Shown: piece after piece, positions 1 to 7,144 of the stretch
Layout of the letters: every line of letters starts with the position of its first letter
Numbering within the stretch: the stretch's first letter is position 1
Source: JBIICS01 sp044238735
Lineage (GTDB): Bacteria; Bacteroidota; Bacteroidia; UBA4408
Assembly (NCBI GenBank): GCA_044238735.1
Contig: JBIICS010000094.1
Span: 1-11,295 of the forward strand
Direction of reading: 5' to 3'
Length of the DNA: 11,295 bases
The notes under the pieces: model-generated
Told to the model about the DNA's origin: nothing
Databases searched by the model: none
Seen by the model: only the letters and a program-made list of their open reading frames with translations
Made by a program: the position numbers and the translations under genes

Positions 1-166
1 CGGATGAAGCAGCACTGGTGTAATTTCCATTGTAGCTAAAAAACCACCCGCTTGGAACAGTTGTGGATGTTCCGTCGTAGGCATTAAAATTTTCATATAA
101 AACCGTTTGAGCTTTTAAATTGCTTAGAATTAGCAGGGTAAAAAGGGATAGTATTATTTTTCTCAT
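1..166 (-). CDS. Secreted protein, N-terminal fragment (runs off left edge)
   Basis: Reading from the ATG at 166 down to position 1 gives 55 complete codons with no stop. The product starts MRKIILSLFTLLILSNLKAQ, a clear Sec signal peptide: basic start, hydrophobic core, and a KAQ end of the kind common in Bacteroidota. Cleavage is likely just after Ala19 or Gln20. The mature part begins TVLYENFNAYDG and continues with VPSGWFF. An ENF...P.GW pattern straight after the signal peptide resembles the start of jelly-roll or choice-of-anchor-type modules of large Bacteroidota extracellular proteins, but too little is present to assign a family. A type IX secretion signal, if there is one, would be at the missing C-terminus. 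A -7-like box sits 4 nt upstream of the ATG. The gene is separated from the acetyltransferase behind it by 56 bp. Confidence is high that it is a gene, low for function. Confidence 0.8.
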   Translation of the reverse strand, partial: MRKIILSLFTLLILSNLKAQTVLYENFNAYDGTSTTVPSGWFFSYNGNYTSAASS

Positions 167-170
167 AGCG

Positions 171-178
171 CAAATTTA
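171..178 (-). promoter_or_regulatory. Candidate Bacteroidota -7 box (TAAATTTG) of the secreted-protein gene
   Basis: The minus strand reads TAAATTTG, an exact match to the TAnnTTTG consensus, and only CGCT separates it from the ATG at 166. Transcription from it would give an mRNA with almost no leader. No TTG-type -33 box is evident at the usual distance. A small inverted repeat ACAC-TTT-GTGT at 179-189 lies immediately upstream and could be an operator or chance. Confidence 0.5.
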
Positions 179-222
179 ACACTTTGTGTATACGATATAA
201 AAAATAAAAGGTTTCATTTAAA

Positions 223-675
223 TTATTTAAGGTGAGCATCAGGGTAATATACCTCCATATAACGATCAGGATATTCTAGTTTATTAAATCCAAACTGAGC
301 ATAAAGGCCATGTGCATCACGCGTGGCAAGCATAATTCTTCTTAAACCTTTTAAATCCGGGTGATTCATAATTTCGATCATAAGCCATTTAGACAAGCCC
401 CTTCCGCGGTATTCTTCTAATATAAATACATCAGCTAAATAGGCAAATGTCCCAAAATCACTTACAATGCGTGCAAATCCTATTTGTTTGTTTTGATGGT
501 AAACACCAAAGCAAAGCGAGTTTTTTATTAATTTCTCAATAAGCGGTTTCTTAACCCCCTTAAACCAATAGGACCGGGTTAAATATTGCCATATTACTTC
601 GTTATCCAGTTTGGTTTTATCAGTTGAAATTAAAAAACCCTCATTTAAGAGGGTTTCAGTATTTACACTTATCAT
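223..675 (-). CDS. GNAT-family N-acetyltransferase (substrate unknown)
   Basis: This 150-residue protein is a single GNAT domain that would transfer an acetyl group from acetyl-CoA to an unidentified amine. The acetyl-CoA pyrophosphate-binding loop is RGRGLSKWL at residues 90-98, after the beta-4 strand YLADVFILEE. LATRDAHGLYAQFGF (residues 116-130) forms the C-terminal part of the fold. The stretches NSLCFGVY, GFARIVSDF, YLADVF and TRDAHGLY are typical of a widespread but functionally undefined GNAT subgroup. No signal peptide or membrane segment is present, so it is cytoplasmic. The ATG overlaps the stop of the response regulator by one base (TAATG), which suggests translational coupling. 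No other ATG lies in frame before the conserved region. Oddly, a terminator-like hairpin covers codons 7-15, so this gene may be transcribed less than the two before it. The family call is secure; the substrate cannot be inferred. Confidence 0.9.
   Translation of the reverse strand: MISVNTETLLNEGFLISTDKTKLDNEVIWQYLTRSYWFKGVKKPLIEKLIKNSLCFGVYHQNKQIGFARIVSDFGTFAYLADVFILEEYRGRGLSKWLMIEIMNHPDLKGLRRIMLATRDAHGLYAQFGFNKLEYPDRYMEVYYPDAHLK
632..656 (-). terminator. Terminator-like hairpin inside the 5' end of the acetyltransferase gene
   Basis: On the minus strand AAACCCTC, a 6-nt loop TTAAAT, and GAGGGTTT form a perfect 8-bp stem, and the T-run continues to six Ts. This is the form of a Rho-independent terminator for minus-strand transcription. 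The opposite strand has no T-run after the stem, so it looks directional. It begins 18 nt past the end of the response regulator's stop codon and lies within codons 7-15 of the overlapping acetyltransferase gene. It could end the kinase/regulator transcript, with read-through set by translation of the acetyltransferase start. The structure is seen in the sequence; its activity is inferred. Confidence 0.55.
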
Positions 676-1424
676 TATATTTTAGATAGTTTTTCTATAA
701 ATTCAGTTTTCTTTCTTCTGGACACCTCAACAGAGCTGCCGTCACTCATTATTGCATATCCGCCTTCTCCTTTGATGTATTTCTGTACATGATTTATATT
801 TATAAGGTTATGATGATGAACTCTTACAAAATGATATTCGGTTAGCATATCTTCATATTCCTTTAGTGTTTTTGATACTAAAATGGCATCGCCGTTAATT
901 AAAAAAATACGCGTGTAATTGGTATCGGCTTCGCATCGTATTATATCATCTATGTTTACAATTGAAATTCCTTCCATGCTCGGAATAGCAATACGCTTGG
1001 GTTTACTATTTGCCTTTATCTCAGAAAGTAAGTTTTCAATTTTTACATTAAAACTGTTTTCATCTTTTTTATTTTGAATAAGCCTGTCAATGGCGGTTTT
1101 AAGTTCATCTATGTCTATTGGTTTTAAAAGATAATCAAAGGCACTAAACTTAATTGCTTTTACGGCATAGTGATCAAATGCAGTTATAAAAATAACTTCA
1201 AAATTTAAATCACGAGTTTTATCTAACAAATCGAAACCATTTCCAAATGGCATTTCAATATCCAATAAAACCAAATCAGGCTTTAAGCTTCTTATTAATT
1301 CTTCAGCTGCAATTACAGAATCGGCTTGACCTATCACTTCAATTTGGGGGCAATGAGTATTAAGCATCCCCGTTAGGATATCACGGGCTTTTTTCTCATC
1401 ATCTACAACAAGTGTTTTAATCAT
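675..1424 (-). CDS. LytTR-family response regulator
   Basis: This 249-residue protein is a two-domain transcription regulator of the LytR/AgrA/AlgR type. The receiver domain (about 1-120) has the acidic pair Asp8-Asp9, the phospho-acceptor Asp55 in LLDIEMP, Thr81 in FITAF, and Lys101 in LLKP. The C-terminal LytTR DNA-binding domain (about 143-249) shows the usual marks: the IIRCEADTNYTRIFL strand, the SKTLKEYE segment, VRVHHHNLIN, and the closing SDGSSVEVSRRKK. It starts 9 nt after the stop of the histidine kinase, its evident phosphodonor, and its stop overlaps the next gene's ATG. LytTR proteins bind direct repeats upstream of target promoters; I could not identify such repeats here, so its targets are unknown. 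Length and key residues are normal. Confidence 0.96.
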   Translation of the reverse strand: MIKTLVVDDEKKARDILTGMLNTHCPQIEVIGQADSVIAAEELIRSLKPDLVLLDIEMPFGNGFDLLDKTRDLNFEVIFITAFDHYAVKAIKFSAFDYLLKPIDIDELKTAIDRLIQNKKDENSFNVKIENLLSEIKANSKPKRIAIPSMEGISIVNIDDIIRCEADTNYTRIFLINGDAILVSKTLKEYEDMLTEYHFVRVHHHNLININHVQKYIKGEGGYAIMSDGSSVEVSRRKKTEFIEKLSKI

Positions 1425-1433
1425 ATCCTAAAG

Positions 1434-4337
1434 TTAATTAATCGGCACAAATATTTCAACTCTTGTGCCTGTTGGGTTTAAATTTTCATCTTTTAAGTCA
1501 GTAATTTCAATGCTAAGACTGCTATCATTAATTTTGTTTAAAACATTTAGTCTTTCTTTGGCCAGCATCATTCCGTATGATTTGTAACTGATTTTATTTA
1601 CGCTTCTATATTCTTTGGCTTTTTCTCTGCCAATCCCATCATCTTCTATCAGGCATTTTATTTGTTTGTCGTTTAATAAAGAGATATCAATTTTTATTTG
1701 TCCTTTTCCTTTTTTATGCATTAATCCATGCCAAATAGCATTTTCTAAATAAGGCTGAATAAGCATAGAAGGTATCTCGGTGTTCACGGTGTCAATTTTC
1801 TCATCTACCTGAATGGTATATTCAAAATGTTCCTCAAAGCGTAATGATTCTAGTTGTAAATAAAGCGACAGGGTTTGCAGTTCTTTTTCAAGGGTTATAT
1901 GACTTGTTTTAGAATTATCCAAAACGTTTCTCATTAGTTTAGCAAATTTAGATAGGTAACGTTGTGCCTCCGAAGAATTATTATTAACTACAAAGTGCTG
2001 AATTGAATTGATGCTGTTAAATATAAAATGGGGATTCATTTGGGAACGGAGTGCTTGTAACTCCAAATCAATTAGTCTTCTTTTTAGCTCCGCTTGTCGT
2101 AGTTCCTTAAAATGGTTCTTCTTTAAACGCCAATGGGCAAACCAACTGCTGGTAATGATAATAAGGGTTAAAGAAAAAATAATAAACCACCACTGCTTGT
2201 ATAAGGGCGCATTAATTTTAAAACTAAGTTGTGCAGTATCTTCCCCCCATTGGCCGGCGTAGTTTTCAGCTTGGATAGTTAAAGTATATTCGCCATCATT
2301 TAATTTTAGAAACTGTATACTGGTGTTAGTGGTAGACTGCCAATTCTCGTTTAAGCCTCTTAAAAGATAGCGATAGCGGGTTTTGCTATTGTTCTTAAAT
2401 GAAACAGCCGCAAATCCAATTTCTATATTGTTTTGATCAGGCCTTAAAATTATTGCTTTGGAGCTCGGTGGAAAAAAGTTTTTTTGGTTAATACTAAACT
2501 TTGTTAGGTAAGTTTTAAGGCGTGGTGGTATCTTTTCATCTACACTGTTTAATACAATTGAAATCCCTTTTGTTGTTGAAGTCCAAATTTCATTTTCTAT
2601 ATTAATTACGCCTAAACAATTATTGGAGTATAAACCGTTTTTTATATTGTAGCTTAATATTTTAGTATCCGTAAAAACATTTAAACCGTTTGCGGTTGCT
2701 AAAATTACCCTTCCATCGTTGGTAAAACTTATTTGTTTTATATAATTACTTAAGAGACCATTTGATCGTGAATAATGTTTTATTGTGTTTTTATTGATAA
2801 GCACAAGTCCTTTGTTGTGTGTACCAACCCATAAATGATGATTTTGATCAAATTCTAAATCGGTAATTTTTCCCTTTAACCAATGATTGTTAAAACCAAA
2901 ATATTTAAAGAAACGTTCATTAAATTTCCAAAGGCCATTATTGCAACCTAGCCAAAGTTCAAAATTTTTATCAGTTGCAAGGGCATTTATTTTAAACCGG
3001 ATATCATAGTCGGTAAACGTTATGTGTTCGGGTGAATTTTGAATACTAAATAATCTGTTTTCTCCACCTGCCCAAAGAGTAGAGTTTTTACCTTGTACAA
3101 ACTGTTTGATGTTTTGTAGTCTCTTACCGTTGTGTTTTAGCTCGGTTACTTCTTTAAAGTCCTTGCTTATTCTAAATGCACTGTGTAAACACGAAACCCA
3201 ATAATATTCATCTTTACTTTGAAAAATATTCAGAATTTGATTTTGTGTAATCTTCGACAAGTTAAGGTCCAGTATTTTTCTGGCTTTATATTTTTCTATT
3301 ATAAATAGTTTTCCGTTGGAACTTCCTGCAATTACTCTGTTATTTAAATCTTTGTAAATAGAAGTAATCATTTCATCAATCAATCCGTCTTTTTGTAATA
3401 TCGAATAAACATTGAAGCTGGGGATATAGTATAACCCTTTGTCGAAAGAGCCCAACCAGGTGCCGCCTTCATAGTCTCTGAAGTAGGATAAAAAGTCTAC
3501 ATTGCCAATTAATGTATTTAAATCTTTTAAGTTGCCAGCTTTAGCTTTCGCAAATCCTAAATTTTCAAACAACAACCAAATATTGTTTTCTTCATCAATA
3601 TGTAATTGGTTTATATTATCATTTAATTTAAAAGGTTCTGAATTATCATTTTTAAAAACATATTCATTACATGAAATAACGGTCTGATTATTATTGTTGC
3701 TATAGCTTAAACTATTAATTTTAGATTTAAATATAAATCGGAATTTATTTTTTTCTTCTTCAATAAAAACATCCTGATTATTTCCTCTGTTATTTATCGA
3801 ATAAAAATATTGTTTGTTTGCATATTTAAGTAAAGCCTTAGTTTCAAATTTTATTTTCTTAATTGCATAGGTGCCATTCAATGGAACTAATTTTAAATAG
3901 TAGTCAGCATTCTTTACGCCAATCCAAATAGTATCGCCCTGGTCTATTGCCATACTGCTCACTTCTGCCGTGTGTTCTACCATCCGGCTCAGTAAACGAT
4001 TATTCTCAAAAGGAATAACAGAATCGTTCTGTAACTTAAATAGATTTGCCTTTTTGGATACGGCCCACACATAACCGCTTTTATGAGATTTTATACTAGC
4101 AATATGCTCATCAAAAAGACCTTCGTCGCTTGCAAAATTTTTAAAAAAATAACCATTGTATTTAGTAATCCCCTGATCGCTGGCAATCCAAAGATTTCCA
4201 CCTTTCCCCTGAATGATTTCATTAAATGCAGAACCTTGTAATCCGTTCTTTGCATTGTATACTTTGGCAGCAGGTTCCTGTGCTTTTGAAAGACAGGTTA
4301 AAAGGGTAAAAAAATAAAAAAGTATACGATTTCTCAT
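1434..4337 (-). CDS. LytS-type sensor histidine kinase with periplasmic Reg_prop/Y_Y_Y sensor
   Basis: This 967-residue inner-membrane kinase is the presumed partner of the adjacent LytTR regulator. Residues 1-20 are a signal peptide (ends KAQ). Residues from about 25 to 600 carry repeated beta-propeller blades of the two-component-regulator-propeller type, seen as NLWIASDQGITKY (48-60), TWLGSFDKGLYYI (293-305), LWLGCNNGLWKF (461-472), LWVGTHNKGL (502-511) and IWTSTTKGI (584-592); the length suits two seven-bladed propellers. A Y_Y_Y domain follows (about 630-708), then one transmembrane helix (about 716-736). The cytoplasmic part has a coiled linker, the His_kinase box with phospho-acceptor His770 in QMNPHFIFNS, an N-box QPYLENAIWHG with Asn866, and a G-box DDGIG (899-903), so it looks catalytically intact. 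Unlike hybrid HTCS regulators of polysaccharide loci it has no receiver or AraC domain. No SusC/SusD or glycosidase genes lie nearby, so the ligand is unknown. Confidence 0.95.
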   Translation of the reverse strand: MRNRILFYFFTLLTCLSKAQEPAAKVYNAKNGLQGSAFNEIIQGKGGNLWIASDQGITKYNGYFFKNFASDEGLFDEHIASIKSHKSGYVWAVSKKANLFKLQNDSVIPFENNRLLSRMVEHTAEVSSMAIDQGDTIWIGVKNADYYLKLVPLNGTYAIKKIKFETKALLKYANKQYFYSINNRGNNQDVFIEEEKNKFRFIFKSKINSLSYSNNNNQTVISCNEYVFKNDNSEPFKLNDNINQLHIDEENNIWLLFENLGFAKAKAGNLKDLNTLIGNVDFLSYFRDYEGGTWLGSFDKGLYYIPSFNVYSILQKDGLIDEMITSIYKDLNNRVIAGSSNGKLFIIEKYKARKILDLNLSKITQNQILNIFQSKDEYYWVSCLHSAFRISKDFKEVTELKHNGKRLQNIKQFVQGKNSTLWAGGENRLFSIQNSPEHITFTDYDIRFKINALATDKNFELWLGCNNGLWKFNERFFKYFGFNNHWLKGKITDLEFDQNHHLWVGTHNKGLVLINKNTIKHYSRSNGLLSNYIKQISFTNDGRVILATANGLNVFTDTKILSYNIKNGLYSNNCLGVINIENEIWTSTTKGISIVLNSVDEKIPPRLKTYLTKFSINQKNFFPPSSKAIILRPDQNNIEIGFAAVSFKNNSKTRYRYLLRGLNENWQSTTNTSIQFLKLNDGEYTLTIQAENYAGQWGEDTAQLSFKINAPLYKQWWFIIFSLTLIIITSSWFAHWRLKKNHFKELRQAELKRRLIDLELQALRSQMNPHFIFNSINSIQHFVVNNNSSEAQRYLSKFAKLMRNVLDNSKTSHITLEKELQTLSLYLQLESLRFEEHFEYTIQVDEKIDTVNTEIPSMLIQPYLENAIWHGLMHKKGKGQIKIDISLLNDKQIKCLIEDDGIGREKAKEYRSVNKISYKSYGMMLAKERLNVLNKINDSSLSIEITDLKDENLNPTGTRVEIFVPIN

Positions 4338-4344
4338 GTTGTAT

Positions 4345-4352
4345 TCCTTCCT
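4345..4352 (-). promoter_or_regulatory. Strong Shine-Dalgarno site of the histidine kinase gene
   Basis: The minus strand has AGGAAGGA ending 7 nt before the ATG at 4337. It is the best purine-rich ribosome binding site in the window and supports this start, which also places the signal peptide at the very N-terminus. Confidence 0.6.
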
Positions 4353-4378
4353 AAAATAAGAAACAACTTTAAATTATC

Positions 4379-4386
4379 TATCTTTG
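4379..4386 (+). promoter_or_regulatory. Bacteroidota -7 box (TATCTTTG) of yebC
   Basis: TATCTTTG matches TAnnTTTG exactly and lies 20 nt before the yebC ATG, giving a leader of roughly 15 nt. The -33 element is not recognisable. It sits in the 69-bp divergent gap between the kinase gene and yebC. I saw no clear -7 box for the kinase on the opposite strand. Confidence 0.55.
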
Positions 4387-4406
4387 CACCCTAATTTTAG
4401 CAAAAT

Positions 4407-5123
4407 ATGGGACGTATTTTTGAAAAACGTAAGCATAAAATGTTTGCCCGTTACGATAAAATGGCTAAGTCTTTTACTCGTATCGGAAAGGAAATTGCAA
4501 TTGCAGTTAAAGCCGGTGGCGAAAATCCCGATTATAATCCCCGCTTAAGAGCAGCAATTCAAAATGCTAAGGGTATTAACATGCCTAAGGACCGAATTGA
4601 AGGTGCAATTAAAAGAGCTTCCAGTAAAGATGACAAGGGTTTTGATGAGATGGTTTACGAAGGTTATGGTCCGCATGGTGTTGCTATTTTGGTTGAAACT
4701 GCAACTGATAATACCACAAGAACAGTTGCAAATGTTCGTATGCATTTTAACAGAGGTGGCGGTGCTTTGGGAAAAACCGGGTCTTTAGATTTTCTTTTTA
4801 CCCGTAAAGGAGTTTTTACTATTGAAAAGTCAGCTTTAAATGGACAAGACATTGAAGAACTGGAACTGGAGTTAATTGATTTTGGCTGTGAAGATATTGC
4901 GGTAGATGAAGACCTGGTTTATATATATACAGCTTTTACCGATTCGGGAAAAATGCAAAAAGGCCTCGAAGATAGGGGTGTTGCGGTTAAAAGTACCGAG
5001 TTTCAACGTATGCCTAATACTTTTGTAGACTTAGATGAGGAACAAGCTAAAGAAGTTTTGGAGCTGGTGGAAAATTTAGAGGCAGATGATGATGTGCAAC
5101 AGGTTTTTCATAATCTTAAATAA
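4407..5123 (+). CDS. yebC: YebC/TACO1-family translation factor
   Basis: This 238-residue protein belongs to the YebC/PmpR/TACO1 family, historically labelled probable transcriptional regulators and now linked to ribosomes and relief of stalling at difficult sequences such as proline runs. The N-terminus, MGRIFEKRKHKMFARYDKMAK, is the Bacteroidota form rather than the MAGHSKWANIKHRK form of most bacteria, and marks the start confidently. Conserved segments follow in order: FTRIGKEIAIAVKAGG (24-39), NAKGINMPKDRIEGAIKRA (53-71), YEGYGPHGVAILVETATDN (84-102), RTVANVRMHFNRGGGALG (104-121) and GSLDFLFTRKG (125-135). These are the three-domain core, and the length is typical. It is soluble and cytoplasmic. 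It is transcribed from its own -7 box and is separated from grpE by 117 bp that seem to hold a separate promoter. Confidence 0.96.
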   Translation: MGRIFEKRKHKMFARYDKMAKSFTRIGKEIAIAVKAGGENPDYNPRLRAAIQNAKGINMPKDRIEGAIKRASSKDDKGFDEMVYEGYGPHGVAILVETATDNTTRTVANVRMHFNRGGGALGKTGSLDFLFTRKGVFTIEKSALNGQDIEELELELIDFGCEDIAVDEDLVYIYTAFTDSGKMQKGLEDRGVAVKSTEFQRMPNTFVDLDEEQAKEVLELVENLEADDDVQQVFHNLK

Positions 5124-5199
5124 ATTTCATTCCTAATTTATATTTGGCCGATTATTTTTATCATTATTAAGTTTAGACAAATTGACAGAGCATTTTTGA

Positions 5200-5215
5200 T
5201 GGCAGAATTATTGGT
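5200..5215 (+). promoter_or_regulatory. Sigma-54-like -24/-12 element before grpE
   Basis: TGGCA, 6 nt, then TTGGT matches the sigma-54 pattern TGGCAC-N5-TTGCW with exact spacing, except that the -12 GC is GG and the C after TGGCA is G. The expected transcription start, about 12 nt past the -12 dinucleotide (near 5225), would leave a leader of about 15 nt before the grpE ATG at 5241. An upstream TTGACA at 5182-5187 is too far from the TATAAT-like 5217-5222 to form a normal sigma-70 pair (29 nt), but may be part of an activator site. No CIRCE inverted repeat is present. The match is seen; function is inferred. Confidence 0.35.
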
Positions 5216-5240
5216 TTATAATCTTAAATTTTAATTAGTT

Positions 5241-5813
5241 ATGGAAGAACAAAATAATAAGGTGGAAGAAACTCCGCATAACAACGAACAAACTGTTAAT
5301 AATCAAATAGTTGAAGAGGCTTGTGAAGTGCCGCATACCGAAACCCCCGACGAGGTTAAGGCTGAAGTAAAAGGCGACGACACTGCTAAAATTGCAGAAC
5401 TTAACGATCGTTACCTGCGTTTATATTCCGAGTTTGATAATTATAAAAAGCGTACTGCCCGCGAAAGAGTAGAATTTGCTCAAATGGCGGGTAAAGAGTT
5501 TTTCCTCGCTTTATTACCAGTTATTGATGATTTTGAGCGCGCAAAAAAATCAATAGATACTGCAACAGATATTAATGCGGTTAAAGAAGGGGTTGATTTA
5601 ATCTACAATAAATTTATTAAAACTTTAAATTCAAAAGGCTTGGAGCCCATGCAAACCAAAGAATCGCTCTTTGATGCTGACTTACACGAAGCCATTACCA
5701 ATATTCCGGCACCTGCCGAGGACTTAAAAGGTAAAGTATTGGATGAGGTGGAAAAAGGATATTATTTAAACGGTAAAGTAATCCGTTTTGCTAAAGTTGT
5801 TGTAGGAAATTAA
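5241..5813 (+). CDS. grpE: GrpE, nucleotide exchange factor of DnaK
   Basis: GrpE is the cytoplasmic cochaperone that releases ADP from DnaK, resetting the Hsp70 cycle. The 190-residue protein has an acidic, Asn/Gln-rich disordered N-terminus (1-45), a long dimerising coiled coil (about 47-105) containing LNDRYLRLYSEFDNYKKRTARER, the family segment LLPVIDDFERA (91-101), and the C-terminal beta-wing with FDADLHEAI (144-152) and KVLDEVEKGYYLNGKVIRFAKV (165-186), which contacts the DnaK nucleotide-binding domain. The ATG at 5241 is preceded by an AT-rich leader without a strong Shine-Dalgarno site. It is followed 10 nt later by dnaJ, so the two are almost certainly cotranscribed. dnaK is not in the window. 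No odd features were seen in the protein. Confidence 0.97.
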   Translation: MEEQNNKVEETPHNNEQTVNNQIVEEACEVPHTETPDEVKAEVKGDDTAKIAELNDRYLRLYSEFDNYKKRTARERVEFAQMAGKEFFLALLPVIDDFERAKKSIDTATDINAVKEGVDLIYNKFIKTLNSKGLEPMQTKESLFDADLHEAITNIPAPAEDLKGKVLDEVEKGYYLNGKVIRFAKVVVGN

Positions 5814-5823
5814 TTTATTGGGC

Positions 5824-6969
5824 ATGTCTAAAAGAGATTATTACGAAGTTTTAGGGGTAACTAAAAGTGCCAATGCAGATGAGATTAAAAAGGCTTATCG
5901 TAAAATGGCCATAAAGTATCACCCTGATAAAAACCCGGGCGATAAATCGGCTGAGGATAAATTTAAAGAAGCTGCCGAGGCCTATGAGGTATTAAGTAAT
6001 TCCGATAAAAAGGCCCGTTACGATCAGTTTGGCCATGCGGGTATGGGTGGCTCAGGTGGCTTTGGTGGCGGTCATCATATGAATATGGATGATATATTTA
6101 GCCAGTTTAGTGATATTTTTGGTGGTGGTTTCGGTGGTTTCGGTGGTGGAGGTAGCAGTAGGGGAGGCAGGCGCGTTAACAGGGGAACTAATCTTCGGAT
6201 TAAAGTTAAAATGACACTAGAAGAAATTGCAACCGGTGTAGAAAAGAAAATAAAAGTAAATAAGTTCGTAAGTTGTAATTCTTGCAGTGGCTCGGGTGCT
6301 GCAAACGGAAGTGGGTTTAGCACTTGTGGCACTTGCCGCGGTAGCGGACAGGTAACCAGAGTGGTTAATACCATGTTGGGTCAAATGCAATCAACTTCTA
6401 CATGCCCTAATTGCAGCGGCGAAGGTAGAATCATATCTGATAAATGTAAGACGTGTTTTGGCGAAGGTATTGTAAGAGGTGAAGAGGTTATTAGTATCAA
6501 TATTCCGGCAGGTGTTGGCAATGATATGCAATTATCGGTTAGTGGTAAAGGAAATGCGGGCCCGCGAAGTGGTGTTAATGGCGATTTAATTGTACAAATT
6601 GAAGAAGTACCTCACGATAAGCTAAAACGCGATGGTAATAACCTAATTTACGAACATTACCTGAACTTTGCTGATGCTTCTTTGGGCACTTCTATTGATG
6701 TGCCTACACTTGAAGGTTTGGCTCGCGTAAAAATAGATGAAGGCACTCAGTCTGGTAAGTTGCTTCGTTTAAGGGGTAAAGGATTGCCAGAATTACAAGG
6801 TTATGGTAAAGGCGATTTAATCGTTAACCTTAATGTTTGGACACCTCAAAAACTGAGCACCGAAGAAAAGAAATTACTCGAAAAATTGCGTGAGTCGGAA
6901 AACTTTAAACCAAACCCGGGGAAAAAAGATAAAAGCTTTTTCGATAGAATGAAAGAGTATTTTGAGTAA
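5824..6969 (+). CDS. dnaJ: DnaJ (Hsp40), type I cochaperone of DnaK
   Basis: DnaJ binds unfolded clients and stimulates DnaK ATPase. Counting from the ATG at 5824 it has 381 residues, the usual size. The J-domain (4-68) carries the HPD motif at 33-35 in KYHPDKNPGDK. A Gly/Phe-rich linker occupies about 72-117. Four zinc-binding CxxCxGxG repeats follow at 151-158 (CNSCSGSG), 168-175 (CGTCRGSG), 194-201 (CPNCSGEG) and 208-215 (CKTCFGEG). The C-terminal beta-sandwich substrate-binding domains run to about 345, including GKGLPELQGYGKGDL (318-332). An in-frame TTG lies two codons upstream at 5818, but family N-termini begin MSKRDYYEVLG, so ATG is chosen. It follows grpE by 10 nt as its operon partner. 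All catalytic and zinc ligands are present. Confidence 0.97.
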   Translation: MSKRDYYEVLGVTKSANADEIKKAYRKMAIKYHPDKNPGDKSAEDKFKEAAEAYEVLSNSDKKARYDQFGHAGMGGSGGFGGGHHMNMDDIFSQFSDIFGGGFGGFGGGGSSRGGRRVNRGTNLRIKVKMTLEEIATGVEKKIKVNKFVSCNSCSGSGAANGSGFSTCGTCRGSGQVTRVVNTMLGQMQSTSTCPNCSGEGRIISDKCKTCFGEGIVRGEEVISINIPAGVGNDMQLSVSGKGNAGPRSGVNGDLIVQIEEVPHDKLKRDGNNLIYEHYLNFADASLGTSIDVPTLEGLARVKIDEGTQSGKLLRLRGKGLPELQGYGKGDLIVNLNVWTPQKLSTEEKKLLEKLRESENFKPNPGKKDKSFFDRMKEYFE

Positions 6970-7144
6970 GCGGTAATTTATATTGAAGAAACTGTATTGG
7001 TAATCAAGTAAGCTCAACAATCAACAGGTATTTTTGATTTCTTACCCAATGCAATATTTTTTTCTCATCAGGGTATTTCAGTTGGAAGTTGGTTAGGATG
7101 TGAAAGAAGAGATCGAAAACGTTTTTAAACAATAAACCATACAA
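6970..7144 (+). other. Non-coding gap between dnaJ and the DUF2480 gene
   Basis: This 175-bp stretch contains no convincing gene and no clear terminator hairpin after dnaJ. TATTTTTG at 7029-7036 matches the -7 consensus TAnnTTTG, but it is 108 nt from the next start and lacks a recognisable -33 box, so it is only a weak promoter candidate for the downstream gene. One frame is open for about 37 codons but has no start codon. Confidence 0.4.

Noticed and set aside
2008..2262. Plus-strand open frames inside the kinase gene (2008-2262 and 3502-3687)
   Set aside because: They lie antisense to a well-supported long gene and show no family features.
4545..4852. Open frames on both strands within yebC
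   Set aside because: They are shadows of yebC with no independent coding evidence.
5182..5222. A classical sigma-70 promoter made of TTGACA and TATAAT before grpE
   Set aside because: The two hexamers are 29 nt apart instead of about 17, and this lineage normally uses TAnnTTTG.
5199..5234. An 11-codon mini-ORF (MAELLVYNLKF) ending 6 nt before grpE, as a possible leader peptide
   Set aside because: It overlaps the sigma-54-like element, has no ribosome binding site, and would lie mostly upstream of the expected transcript start. Such short frames are common by chance.
5124..5240. A CIRCE (HrcA operator) element before grpE
   Set aside because: No TTAGCACTC/GAGTGCTAA-type inverted repeat is present.
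5818..5823. TTG at 5818 as the dnaJ start (two extra residues)
   Set aside because: DnaJ N-termini begin MSKRDYYE or close variants, which the ATG at 5824 gives exactly.
6075..6374. A 99-codon minus-strand frame inside dnaJ, rich in Pro and Leu
   Set aside because: It is the antisense reading of the Gly-rich and zinc-finger repeats of dnaJ, a usual cause of spurious proline-rich frames.
7014..7127. A frame open for about 37 codons after dnaJ
   Set aside because: It has no ATG, GTG or TTG at a useful place and no recognisable protein features. The stretch looks non-coding.
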